Source: Adlercreutzia hattorii (GTDB lineage Bacteria; Actinomycetota; Coriobacteriia; Coriobacteriales; Eggerthellaceae). Taken from it: a stretch of 64,000 bases of DNA. Where the stretch lies: assembly GCF_011405655.1 (NCBI RefSeq), contig NZ_AP022829.1, positions 605,001 through 669,000 on the forward strand, read 5' to 3'. The notes under the pieces were generated by a model. It was not told where the DNA came from and searched no databases. It saw only the letters and a program-made list of their open reading frames with translations. This document shows, piece by piece, positions 51,683 to 60,018 of the stretch. How positions within the stretch are numbered: the stretch's first letter is position 1; each line of letters opens with the position of its first letter. Position numbers and translations under genes: made by a program.

Positions 51683-53476
51683 ATGAACATCGATCGCAGG
51701 ACGTTTTTCAAGGGGGCGCTGCTCGGAGGAACGGCTGCCGCAGCGGGACTTGCCGGCTGTGCTCCGAAAGCCGAGATGGCCGACACTGGCGGAAGCGATG
51801 CTCGCGACAAGGAACGAGAGGCATTCGAGGCTGCCACTGCCCCCATCGAGCCGGCTAGTGTTCCCGAGAGCTGGGACGAGGAGGCCGAGGTCATCGTGGT
51901 CGGCTCCGGTGCCGCGGGCATCAACGCCGCCATCCGACTCGGCCAAGCGGGTTACCAGGTGCTTGTGCTAGAGCGCAACATGGAGTTGAACGGCAACTCG
52001 AAGCACTCGTCGGTGTTCTCGAACATGGGTGGTCACAAGGCGGCTGAAGAGCGCAAATTCGCCTATCCGGAGTACCCCTACGACGTGGATCGCATCCTGG
52101 AGTACGTCATGAGCTGCCAGCAGCAGACCGGCGACCCCGATCTCATGCGCGCTATGCTGGTGGAAGGCCCGAAGTGCATCGACTGGATGAACGAGAAGGC
52201 CGGCGCCAAGTGGGTGCCCATGAACCCGAGCCCCGCCGGCGCGGGCATGCTGGAGTGGGAGGGCATGTCCACGCCCACCAACGGCATCAACGTGAACCTG
52301 ATCCCCCTGCAGCTGCTGACCGAGCAGGCGCAGAAGGACGGGGCCGAGGTGCGCGCCAACAGCAACGTGGACACGCTCGTCTTCGACGGTGAGGCCGTCG
52401 TGGGCGTGAAGGTCACCGACGAGGAGGGCGAGAAGTTCATCCATGCTACCAACTGCGTCATCCTGTGCGCTGGCGGCATGGAGGTGAACCGCGCCATGAT
52501 GGCCAAGTACTCCGCCACGACTCTTCAGGGTATCGCGAATATCGCCACGCCGCCCAACGGCACCGGCGAGTGCATCCGCATGGGGCAGGGCGTAGGGGCC
52601 GATCTGGCCGGATACGATTCCACCGGCGCCTTCGACGGCGGCGTGTGGTGGCGCGACTATGACGAGTTCGATACCGAGATGGACTGCCACATCAACAAGG
52701 ATGGCAACCAGGTAGTGCGCCAGCCCTGGTTGCGCATCAACCGCGACGGCAACCGCGTCCCCTACATCGGCACGAGCGCCCGAGTCTATCCCTATGTGAA
52801 CGACGCGTCGCCCTCCTCCGAGGGACTTTGCGAGACAGCTGCCATCGAGATGAGCCAGCCCGGCGGCAAGACCTATTGCATCTTCGATTCGAAGTACGAG
52901 CAGCTCATGCTGGACAACTACTTCGGCCAGGTGATTTGTCGCAAGGGCAAGATCCTCGCTGACGACGACCCCTTCTACGATCGCGTACCGGAGTACCTGC
53001 GCGACTGGCACACTGGGTTCAACGACATGGTGGAGGCCGGCGTCATTCGCAAGTGCGACACCATCGAGGAGCTGGAGGCGGCGCTCGGCCTGCGCGAGGG
53101 CGTTCTCGTGGACAACGTGGAGAAATGGAACGCTGCCTGCGCGGCGGGCGAGGACTACGCTGCCACCTACAAATATCCGAAGGAGTGGCTGCTTGCTTTA
53201 GATGAGCCGCCCTACTATGGAGCCATCGTTGGCGGCCATGTGTTCGGCTCGAAGTGCGGTTTGAAGGTGAACCCCGACATGCAGGTCATCAGCACCGAGG
53301 GCGCGCCCATTCCGGGTCTGTACGCCGCCTGGCATACTGCCGGCGGGTCGGCGGGCGAGGGCAACCCTGCAGGCAAGCCTCTCACTGGCGTGTTCGCTGA
53401 TCTAGGCTTGGCCTTCGTGGGCGGCTACATGGCCGCGGGCGGCGTCATGAAGAAGGACGGACGCGCCGACGCCTAA
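51683..53476 (+). CDS. Tat-exported FAD-dependent reductase of the fumarate reductase flavoprotein type
   Basis: 597 residues. A Tat signal (RRTFFKG, Arg5-Arg6) is followed by the lipobox LAGC with Cys26, so the protein is probably a Tat lipoprotein. The FAD-binding motif VGSGAAGINAA (73-83) opens the flavoprotein domain. The capping domain lies near 320-450. The C-terminal segment HTAGGSAGEGNPAGKPLTG carries the second FAD site. Relatives include fumarate, urocanate and other enoate reductases; they take electrons from cytochromes or FMN proteins, none of which lies next to it. The substrate is unknown. Regulated by the divergent LysR protein, by inference. Confidence 0.9.
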   Translation: MNIDRRTFFKGALLGGTAAAAGLAGCAPKAEMADTGGSDARDKEREAFEAATAPIEPASVPESWDEEAEVIVVGSGAAGINAAIRLGQAGYQVLVLERNMELNGNSKHSSVFSNMGGHKAAEERKFAYPEYPYDVDRILEYVMSCQQQTGDPDLMRAMLVEGPKCIDWMNEKAGAKWVPMNPSPAGAGMLEWEGMSTPTNGINVNLIPLQLLTEQAQKDGAEVRANSNVDTLVFDGEAVVGVKVTDEEGEKFIHATNCVILCAGGMEVNRAMMAKYSATTLQGIANIATPPNGTGECIRMGQGVGADLAGYDSTGAFDGGVWWRDYDEFDTEMDCHINKDGNQVVRQPWLRINRDGNRVPYIGTSARVYPYVNDASPSSEGLCETAAIEMSQPGGKTYCIFDSKYEQLMLDNYFGQVICRKGKILADDDPFYDRVPEYLRDWHTGFNDMVEAGVIRKCDTIEELEAALGLREGVLVDNVEKWNAACAAGEDYAATYKYPKEWLLALDEPPYYGAIVGGHVFGSKCGLKVNPDMQVISTEGAPIPGLYAAWHTAGGSAGEGNPAGKPLTGVFADLGLAFVGGYMAAGGVMKKDGRADA

Positions 53477-53555
53477 TCACTGAAGGGAAACTGGCGGCGG
53501 GACGTTCTCCTTCCTCCCCCCGCGTTCCGTCGCCTTTCCATATGTCGAATTGGAA

Positions 53556-53577
53556 CGAGCCTGCTTGCGCGGGCTCG
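53556..53577 (+). terminator. Hairpin after the flavoprotein gene
   Basis: 9-bp stem CGAGCCTGC with GCGGGCTCG and a TTGC loop, 79 bases after the stop codon; followed by CTCCTC rather than T. Confidence 0.5.
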
Positions 53578-53616
53578 CTCCTCAGTTGGCGCGCCCAGCG
53601 GAAGGCGCAGTGCCGA

Positions 53617-53692
53617 TCACAGAAGGCCGGCCGGAATGACGAGCGTGTTGCCATCAAGGGCTCCGAACTTTTCCGCTGCGCATATGGGTAGT
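53617..53692 (-). pseudogene. Possible 3' remnant of a gene cut by the IS element
   Basis: Directly beside the left end of the IS, the minus strand reads AAEKFGALDGNTLVIPAGLL and a TGA stop (53617-53619). The composition is protein-like and the frame runs into the IS edge. No family was recognised with confidence, and it need not belong to the gene broken on the other side, because no target duplication joins the two. Confidence 0.3.
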
Positions 53693-55193
53693 GTCCCGAT
53701 TGTTGGTGTAGCGATTCGATCTGCGAGGGCGGCCGGAGGCCGTCCGAGGAGATCGAACCATCCCTAGAACGCTGCTATTCTACACCATTGGATCACGCCG
53801 CCTTCCTGACGGCGCCCCCGTCGGCCATCACCACGGCGATGATGCGCGCGGCGTGCTCCGCCGCGGTGCCCTCGTACGCCGGCGGCCGTCCGGGCCTCCA
53901 GCGGCGCCTGTCCTCGAAGACCTCCGATATCGACTCCTCGGTGAACCAGCGCCGCGCCGCCCAGTCCTCGTCCATCTCGGACAGCACCGCGCCCAGGAGC
54001 CGGATCAGCGACTTCCTGGATGGGAACACCTGGACGACGTTGGCGCGGCGCTTGATCTCCCGGTTCATCCTCTCCTGGACGTTGTTGGTGCGCAGCCTGC
54101 GGTGGTGCGCCGGCGGGAAGTCCAGGTAGGCCAGCGCGTCGGCCTCGGCCTCCTCCAAAAGCGCGCCGGCCGCGGCGCTGACCGCGCCGATCTCGTCGAC
54201 CGCCAGGTGGTAGAGCTCGCGCACGAGCGCGGGGTCCGACTCCGCGAACACCGCCCGCATCACCGAGCCCAGGAGCGCCCGCTCGCGCCTGTTGCGGGCC
54301 AGCGCGCACACGTTGCGCTCCAGGTGCACGACGCAGCGCTGCCAGGCCGCGCCGGGGAACACCTCCTCGATGGCGCGCCTCAGGCCCGCGTGGGCGTCCG
54401 AGGTGACGCAGCGCACGCCGGCGACGCCCCGCTCGCGCAGCGAGAGCAGGAAGGCCCGCCACGAGGCGTAGTCCTCGGTGTCGGCGGAGTCCACGCCCAG
54501 GAGGACCCGGTGGCCGGTGTCGGCGGCCCCGATGGCGGTGACCACGGCGCAGCTGGAGACGTGGCCGCCGTCGCGGCACTTGAGGTAGGTGGCGTCTATC
54601 CAGAGATAGGGGAAGCGCGCGCCGCCGAGGGGTCGCCCCCGCAGGTCGGCCACGGCGGCGTCCAGGGACTCGCAGATGCGGGACACCTGGCTGGCGCTCA
54701 TGCGGTCGACCCCCAGCGCGCGGGCCACCTTCTCCACCTTGCGGGTGGACACCCCGCTGGTGACCATCTCGGCCACCGCGGCCACCACGGCGCGGTCGAC
54801 TCGGCTGTAGCGCTCGATGAGGTCCTCGGGGAAGTAGGTCCCCCGCCTGAGCTTCGGGATGCGCAGCGTGATGCGCCCGACGCTGGTGAGGAGCCGGCGC
54901 TCCCGGTAGCCGTTGCGCTGGTTGCCCTCGGCGCAGGCGTCCTCGGCCTGCGCGTCCATGATCTCGTTGACGATCGCCTCGGCGAGGGTCCTGACGAGCT
55001 CGTTGATGTTGACCATGCCGTCGTCGAATCTGGGAATCTCGGGCGCGTCGGCGCCGATTGCTGCTAAAGTGTCCATTGCGGTCATCGCCTTTCTCGAATC
55101 GGTTTACTTCGCAACAAACGATTCTAGCGATGGCCGTTTCTCGTGCCGCGACTATTCGGCACGCGAAACGTCCGCTACACCAACGTTCGGGAC
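53693..55193 (-). mobile_element. IS256-family insertion sequence
   Basis: Terminal inverted repeats of 21 bases: GTCCCGATTGTTGGTGTAGCG at the left end (53693-53713) matches the complement of 55173-55193 with two differences. One transposase gene fills the interior. No 8-9 bp target duplication is visible outside these ends, which suggests a deletion next to the element after insertion. Confidence 0.88.
53793..55085 (-). CDS. IS256-family (mutator-type) transposase
   Basis: 430 residues with the DDE-type pattern of the family: WIDATYLKCRDGG (first Asp), VTSDAHAGLRRAI (second Asp) and the C-terminal RTNNVQERMNREIKRR with the catalytic Glu. CVVHLERN is the usual mid-protein block. The frame is intact, so the element may still move. 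GC is as high as in the host genome, so it probably comes from a related actinobacterium. A long open frame on the opposite strand is an artefact of composition. Confidence 0.95.
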   Translation of the reverse strand: MTAMDTLAAIGADAPEIPRFDDGMVNINELVRTLAEAIVNEIMDAQAEDACAEGNQRNGYRERRLLTSVGRITLRIPKLRRGTYFPEDLIERYSRVDRAVVAAVAEMVTSGVSTRKVEKVARALGVDRMSASQVSRICESLDAAVADLRGRPLGGARFPYLWIDATYLKCRDGGHVSSCAVVTAIGAADTGHRVLLGVDSADTEDYASWRAFLLSLRERGVAGVRCVTSDAHAGLRRAIEEVFPGAAWQRCVVHLERNVCALARNRRERALLGSVMRAVFAESDPALVRELYHLAVDEIGAVSAAAGALLEEAEADALAYLDFPPAHHRRLRTNNVQERMNREIKRRANVVQVFPSRKSLIRLLGAVLSEMDEDWAARRWFTEESISEVFEDRRRWRPGRPPAYEGTAAEHAARIIAVVMADGGAVRKAA

Positions 55194-55301
55194 GCGATCG
55201 AGCGTGTTGTAAATACTAGTTCGCAGTTCTTCATTTGCGCACTCTATCTGCATTGTTGCCCGTGGTTTCGAAAAACCTAAACGCTCGGAGAACAAAGCCA
55301 T
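55194..55301 (-). pseudogene. 5' fragment of an AbiJ N-terminal-domain-like defence gene, cut by the IS
   Basis: Right after the hsdS stop codon an ATG at 55301 opens a frame of 36 codons (MALFSERLGFSKPRA, then MQIECANEELRTSIYNTLDR) that ends at the IS edge. FSER-G followed by an IQIE-x(2-4)-LR-x(2-3)-N pattern is characteristic of the AbiJ N-terminal domain 4, found in abortive-infection proteins with HEPN domains. The rest of the gene is not seen beyond the IS. The assignment rests on 36 residues and on the defence-gene setting. Confidence 0.5.
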
Positions 55302-55303
55302 TA

Positions 55304-55498
55304 CTACTCAACTCCTGGAACTACGAACTTTCCAGTGACTGCTTCGGAAATGAGGGATTTGCGATATTCGCGTAGTTTATCAATTAGAGCAATTTCGTTG
55401 TTTATGAAGGCGTTGATGTTAAGTGTCGCAGCATTAAGATATCCTGCAATTCTTTCTTGCTCGGGTTTTGGCGGTACGGGCAAATAAAAGGAGCCTAG
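55304..55498 (-). pseudogene. hsdS: 3' fragment of hsdS (type I restriction specificity subunit)
   Basis: About 64 codons encode [20 protein letters not shown] and YLNAATLNINAFINNEIALI, then KLREYRKSLISEAVTGKF and a stop: the second conserved region and coiled coil that end HsdS proteins. The fragment starts where the tet(W) coding sequence stops matching other tet(W) genes. The 5' fragment of the same gene lies at 58065-58244. The middle, with most of both target recognition domains, is gone. Confidence 0.88.
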
Positions 55499-57423
55499 TT
55501 CTTCTTTATTACCTTCTGAAACATATGGCGCACCTTGTCCAGGCGGCTGTTTGGACGGCGGGGCTGGATGACTGGCTTGCCGACAGCGGCCTGATACCCT
55601 TTCAGTTCTGTAAGGCATACGCTCTGCCCGTTGGTGTAAAAGGCCAGATCAGTACGGTATGCCTGTATACAGCGGGCGGGAATCTCGCCAGTAAAGACAA
55701 CTTCATCCTTTTTTACCTGGGCCGTTTCGATGGTGGCACAGTATTTCGGTGCATCATGATAAGCCCTGGAAAGATATTCCCGGGGCGCATAGAGGGTGAA
55801 GGAGAGATAAGGTTCCAGCAGTTGCGTCCCTGATTCCTTCAATGCCTGTTCCAATACAATCGGGGCCAATGAGCGGAAGTCCGCCGGCGTGCTGACCGGA
55901 CTGTAATAAAGCCCGTATTCAAAGCAAATCTTACAGTCCGTTACGTTCCAGCCGAACAAGCCCTGCTCCAGCCCGTAACGGATACCATCCCTGACAGCGT
56001 TTTGAAAACTCTGGTTCAAGTATCCCAGCGAAACCCGGCTCTCGTATTGTACACCGGAGCCAAGCGGGAGTGGTGTAACAGACAGTCCGATGGATGCCCA
56101 AAACGGGTTGGGCGGCACCTCGATATGGATGGTGTGGCTGGCTGCTTTGAGCGGCCGCTCCATATAAATGACGGTGGGTTCCTTTACCACTGTTTCAAGC
56201 TTGTATTTTTCCGACAGCAAAGCGGAAACAACCTCCAACTGCACCCGGCCCAAAAAAGAAAGAATGATCTCATGGGTGATGGAATCCACCTCGCAGCGCA
56301 AAAGCGGGTCAGTATCCGCAAGTTGCGTAAGAGCGTCCAGCAGCCGTTCTCTTTGCGCTGCCGTTTTCGGCGCAATCGACGTCCGCAGCATGGGGAGGGG
56401 GTCCTCGCGCCACCTTTTACGAGGGAGCCGGGTTGGGTCCCCTAATACATCGTTTAACCTCACGCTGTCGCTGGGAAGGATAACAATTTCACCCGGATAA
56501 GCGGTGTCTGTCCGAACAATTTCCCCTTTGGATGGAATACGCATCTCTGTGATTTTCAGCTTTTCTCTCCCGGCCAGGGCCACCGTATCCCGCAGGCGCA
56601 GCGTTCCGCTGTATAGCCGTAGATAGACACGCCGCTGGCCGCAATCTGTATACTCCACCTTGAAAACGCTGCCGCATAGGGCGGCGCTCCCCTGTTCCCC
56701 AATCGGTTGGAACAGCCCTGTCACCGCATCCATCAACGGTTGAATGCCAAGGCCCTTTTTGGCGCTGCCATAATAGACCGGGAACAGGGAGGCGTCTTGA
56801 ACCCGCCGCTGTTCCTCCCGCACAAGTTCTTCCCGGCTGATTGGTTCTCCTGCGATATACTTTTCCAATAATTCATCGTTATTTTCGATGACCGCATCCC
56901 ATGCTTCTATGTCGGTATTTTCCTCCAGGACTATTTCCGGGGACAGCGACACCGTCTGCTTGATGATAATATCGGCGGAGAGCTTATCCCGAACAGACTG
57001 AACCACGCTCTGCAAATCAACGCCAGCCTGGTCGATCTTGTTGATAAAGATAACGGTGGGAATGTTCATTTTCCGCAGGGCATGGAACAGAATACGGGTC
57101 TGGGCCTGCACGCCATCTTTAGCGGAGATCACCAAGATGGCCCCATCTAAAACAGCCAAAGAGCGGTACACCTCCGCCAAAAAATCCATGTGGCCGGGCG
57201 TATCCACAATGTTGACTTTACATCTGTGCCACTGGAAGGAAGTGACTGCCGCTTGAATGGTAATCCCACGCTGCCGCTCCAAAAACATGGTGTCCGTCCT
57301 CGTTGTCCCTTTTTCGACGCTCCCCGGTTCTGAAATGGCTCCGCTGGCATATAGCAGGCTCTCCGTCAAGGTCGTCTTTCCAGCGTCTACATGGGCAAGA
57401 ATTCCAATATTGATTATTTTCAT
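55495..57423 (-). CDS. tet(W): Ribosomal protection protein Tet(W), tetracycline resistance
   Basis: GTPase related to EF-G that removes tetracycline from the ribosome. The start [20 protein letters not shown], the [20 protein letters not shown] segment and [19 protein letters not shown] agree, from memory, with Tet(W) rather than Tet(O) or Tet(M). 642 residues against the usual 639: the normal end is KVM, but here the frame runs KVIKKN into the hsdS fragment, so the last codons come from the junction. Upstream lie the leader peptide and attenuator typical of these genes. GC (near 52%) is well below the neighbours. The C-terminal change is short and unlikely to abolish function. Confidence 0.95.
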   Translation of the reverse strand: MKIINIGILAHVDAGKTTLTESLLYASGAISEPGSVEKGTTRTDTMFLERQRGITIQAAVTSFQWHRCKVNIVDTPGHMDFLAEVYRSLAVLDGAILVISAKDGVQAQTRILFHALRKMNIPTVIFINKIDQAGVDLQSVVQSVRDKLSADIIIKQTVSLSPEIVLEENTDIEAWDAVIENNDELLEKYIAGEPISREELVREEQRRVQDASLFPVYYGSAKKGLGIQPLMDAVTGLFQPIGEQGSAALCGSVFKVEYTDCGQRRVYLRLYSGTLRLRDTVALAGREKLKITEMRIPSKGEIVRTDTAYPGEIVILPSDSVRLNDVLGDPTRLPRKRWREDPLPMLRTSIAPKTAAQRERLLDALTQLADTDPLLRCEVDSITHEIILSFLGRVQLEVVSALLSEKYKLETVVKEPTVIYMERPLKAASHTIHIEVPPNPFWASIGLSVTPLPLGSGVQYESRVSLGYLNQSFQNAVRDGIRYGLEQGLFGWNVTDCKICFEYGLYYSPVSTPADFRSLAPIVLEQALKESGTQLLEPYLSFTLYAPREYLSRAYHDAPKYCATIETAQVKKDEVVFTGEIPARCIQAYRTDLAFYTNGQSVCLTELKGYQAAVGKPVIQPRRPNSRLDKVRHMFQKVIKKN

Positions 57424-57456
57424 GTGATTGTCCTCCCTTTACTGCCCCGAAGGGCA

Positions 57457-57494
57457 TAAAAATCCCCAGCAGTAAAATACTTTTACCACTGGGG
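57457..57494 (-). promoter_or_regulatory. Transcription attenuator of tet(W)
   Basis: A 14-bp stem with two G-T pairs (57464-57477 with 57481-57494), loop TAC, followed on the minus strand by ATTTTTA. It overlaps the end of the leader peptide gene, so ribosome position on the leader can decide whether it forms, as described for tet(M)-type leaders. Confidence 0.8.
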
Positions 57495-57527
57495 ATGATA
57501 ATTTGCGGACATACACATATACAGCAT
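57483..57527 (-). CDS. tet(W) leader peptide
   Basis: Fourteen codons, MLYMCMSANYHPQW, then TAA. A near-identical short peptide precedes tet(M) in Tn916-like elements. Its stop codon lies within the left arm of the attenuator hairpin. Tetracycline-slowed translation of the leader would favour read-through into tet(W). A TATAAT at 57657-57662 (complement) may be the promoter -10. Confidence 0.75.
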   Translation of the reverse strand: MLYMCMSANYHPQW

Positions 57528-57785
57528 ACACCTGTTTGTGATTGCTGTTTTTGGGGATATGTCAAAATTGATAAGGCAAAAGTATTCTTAAATTGGGTAC
57601 AAAAAACTAAGCCCCTACAAAAGGAGCTATCATAATCCTTTGTTCCCACTATTTGATTATAGTTTTATTTAAGAATACCTTGCCGCATATTTTTTACTCC
57701 TTTTCTGAACTTGAATTATTATATCACATCAGTTTTAGGAAAACAAGTATCTAAAAGAAATTTTTCTTCCCCTTATATGTAACAA

Positions 57786-57884
57786 TCATACCGGCTTCCT
57801 AACGTTCAGAATGGTTTCTACTGTCTGCTGCGGTGTTTGGTTGGAATTGTCCAGCCAAAAGCCGATCCGTGGTGTTGTCTGCAT
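57786..57884 (-). pseudogene. 3' remnant of a P-loop kinase-like gene next to tet(W)
   Basis: About 32 codons end with GFWLDNSNQTPQQTVETIL and NVRKPV. The DNSNQTPxxTVxxIL pattern is that of the C-terminal end of small P-loop kinases (TmrB or phosphotransferase-like AAA proteins). The rest of the gene is missing. It was probably carried in with tet(W). The stretch from 57890 to 58060 holds nothing recognisable apart from a hairpin AAAATCCAAAAG/CTTTTGG-like sequence. Confidence 0.4.
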
Positions 57885-58064
57885 TTTACTAAATACAAAT
57901 TCAATGTATACAGAAAGATATAAGGAGTGGGAGGGATTCCGCCGTAGTTGGCATTGTAGGAAAATCCAAAAGTTTAGATTTTCCCACAATGCTTATCTTT
58001 TGGTCTTTGGTTCGGAATAGTGTAGTGCTGGCGGTCTATCTCTTGTTTTCGGTTGCTTGCTTCC

Positions 58065-58244
58065 TTACCGTACATGAGCAGTGATCCAGGGTATGTCGCC
58101 GCCCCAATATTTCTCGTTGTCGCTTCTAGGCGTTTTGCCTGCGACTATCTTCGAAACACCCTTAACTGGAGCTAAGCCCCAATCAACGGGGATAGCTCCA
58201 ATCCATTCGATTCCTGAATCTTTATAAGCTTCGTACCTCTCCAC
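58065..58244 (-). pseudogene. hsdS: 5' fragment of hsdS
   Basis: From GTG 58244, 59 codons read YKDSGIEWIGAIPVDWGLAP and AGKTPRSDNEKYWGGDIPWI, the usual start of an HsdS first target recognition domain, and then stop at a TAA (58065-58067) after ITAHVR. It begins 3 bases after the hsdM stop. The 3' fragment at 55304-55498 is the other end of the same gene. Confidence 0.88.
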
Positions 58245-58246
58245 TC

Positions 58247-60010
58247 TTACAGCCCAGCCTTCTGCAGCTGTTCTGCGATGCTTGCTTCGAGTTCTTTGAT
58301 CTCGACTAGGATTTCACTGCTGGGACGCAGGGGCGTGTACTCGTAGAAGTAGCGCGTGAAGGGGATCTCGTAGCCGATCTTGTCCTTCTTGCGATCAATC
58401 CAGGCATCGGGCGCGTAGGGGAGCACTTCACGCTCGAAATAGGTATTGATGTCCTCGCCGAGAGGGATGTTCTCGGTATCGCGAAGCGAGCTGTCTGGTT
58501 TCGGGTTGCCCTTCCTATCCGTAACGGGATTCCCGTTTTCGTCTTTGAGCGGTCTCTCGACAGTGACCGTCGTGTATCCGAAATCATCGTTGGTGAACAC
58601 TTTCGAAAGCTTCGAATCCGCCTCTTCGAAAGCATCATACAGACCAACGATTTCTTCGATTTGCTCATCGGTGAACTGCTTGCGCTTGCTGCCCAGGCTC
58701 TTGCGCATCTTCGAGAAGATGCCATTAGCATTTATGAGCTGAACCTTGCCCTGGCGCTTATGCGATTTGTTGTTGGTAATAACCCATATATAGGTAGCGA
58801 TGCCCGTGTTGAAGAAGAAATCGTTCGGCATCGCAACGATCGCCTCTACCATGTCATGCTCAAGAAGATAGCGACGTATTTCGCTCTCACCACTCTCGGC
58901 TGCTCCCGTGAATAGAGGGCTTCCGTTTAAGAACACGGCGATACGCCCGCCTCCCTCTTTGGGCGAGCGCATCTTGGAAACCATGTGCTGTACGAAGAGC
59001 AGCTGACCATCGGAGATGCGCGGAAGACCAGCACCGAAACGCCCGGAGAAGCCGAGCTCGTCGTGCTCAGCTTTAACCGATGCCTTCGATTTCTCCCATT
59101 TGACACCATACGGAGGATTCGAGATCTGGTATCCGAAGGTTTCTCCTGCGAGACGCTCATTCTCCGGTCCCAATGTATCGCCTAGGACAATGTTTGCCGC
59201 ATTGCCCCCTTTGAGGATAGTGTCACTTTTTGCGATGGCATATGACTGCTCATTGATTTCCTGGCCAAAGCCAATCACGTGGGCATGCGGATTGATCTCG
59301 CGAACCAGGTCCTCGAAAACTGAAATAGCGCCACCAGTTCCCGCGCATGGATCGCATACCTTCACTATGCGGTTAGGTTTGGCAATATCATCCTCGGTTC
59401 CAGCTATAGCTAGCCTTGCCGCTAGCGCCAGCCCGTCACGTGGACTGAAGTGCTCACCAGCTGTTTCGTTACTTGCCTCGGAGAACTTCCGGATAAGCTC
59501 CTCGTAGATGTCTCCCATGTCAGCTGAGCTGACGCTCTCAGGAGAGAGATCGACGTCCGGTTTGCAGAACCTTTCAGTGACCTGGAACAGTAGACCCTTC
59601 TTGTCAAGGTCGTTAATCACTGAATAGATATCGAAGTTCTCCATGATGTCCACTATCTCCGGCGAGAAGCCGTCGATGTATGCGGTTATATTCTCCTTGA
59701 TGTTGTCGGCATCCTTCACGAGGTCTTCCATCGTGAATGCCGAGGTGTTGTAGAAATCCTGTCCTGCGGCTTTCTTGAGATTCTTGTCTCGCAGGACTCC
59801 TTCATCGAAGCTCTTCATTTGTTTGAGGGCAGCAGGAATTTCTTTCTCTGACTCTTCGAGAACAGCCTGCTTTGTTGGGGTGAGAACGATATCGAGCCTT
59901 CGCATCACCGTGAAAGGAAGGATGATGTCTCCGTATTCGTGCTGCTTGTAGCTGCTACGAAGCAGGTCGGCGGTGCCCCAGATGAAACTCGAAATCGCAG
60001 AATGGTTCAT
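58247..60010 (-). CDS. hsdM: Type I restriction-modification methylase subunit HsdM
   Basis: 587 residues, N6-adenine methyltransferase. The N-terminal helical domain is followed by AdoMet-binding motif I DPCAGTGG (220-227) and catalytic motif IV NPPYG (298-302). The SPRDGLALAARL segment and a C-terminal coiled region (about 565-587) are as expected. It needs HsdS for target recognition; with hsdS broken, it is probably inactive unless another HsdS is encoded elsewhere. It lies 8 bases downstream of the WYL regulator gene, and no hsdR is in the window. Confidence 0.95.
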   Translation of the reverse strand: MNHSAISSFIWGTADLLRSSYKQHEYGDIILPFTVMRRLDIVLTPTKQAVLEESEKEIPAALKQMKSFDEGVLRDKNLKKAAGQDFYNTSAFTMEDLVKDADNIKENITAYIDGFSPEIVDIMENFDIYSVINDLDKKGLLFQVTERFCKPDVDLSPESVSSADMGDIYEELIRKFSEASNETAGEHFSPRDGLALAARLAIAGTEDDIAKPNRIVKVCDPCAGTGGAISVFEDLVREINPHAHVIGFGQEINEQSYAIAKSDTILKGGNAANIVLGDTLGPENERLAGETFGYQISNPPYGVKWEKSKASVKAEHDELGFSGRFGAGLPRISDGQLLFVQHMVSKMRSPKEGGGRIAVFLNGSPLFTGAAESGESEIRRYLLEHDMVEAIVAMPNDFFFNTGIATYIWVITNNKSHKRQGKVQLINANGIFSKMRKSLGSKRKQFTDEQIEEIVGLYDAFEEADSKLSKVFTNDDFGYTTVTVERPLKDENGNPVTDRKGNPKPDSSLRDTENIPLGEDINTYFEREVLPYAPDAWIDRKKDKIGYEIPFTRYFYEYTPLRPSSEILVEIKELEASIAEQLQKAGL

Positions 60011-60018
60011 TATGCCTC

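Larger units (their letters stand above)
55499..58064 (-). mobile_element. tet(W) segment replacing the middle of hsdS
   Basis: Between the two hsdS fragments lie tet(W), its leader, and a remnant of another gene, all with lower GC than the surroundings. No transposase, integrase or clear terminal repeats are seen in this 2.6 kb. The left junction is within the last codons of tet(W); the right one is near 58065. It probably arrived by recombination from a larger tet(W) element. Confidence 0.7.

Noticed and set aside
53693-55193. 8-9 bp target duplication of the IS256-family element
   Set aside because: The bases directly outside the inverted repeats do not match; only an 11-base repeat at uneven distances was found.
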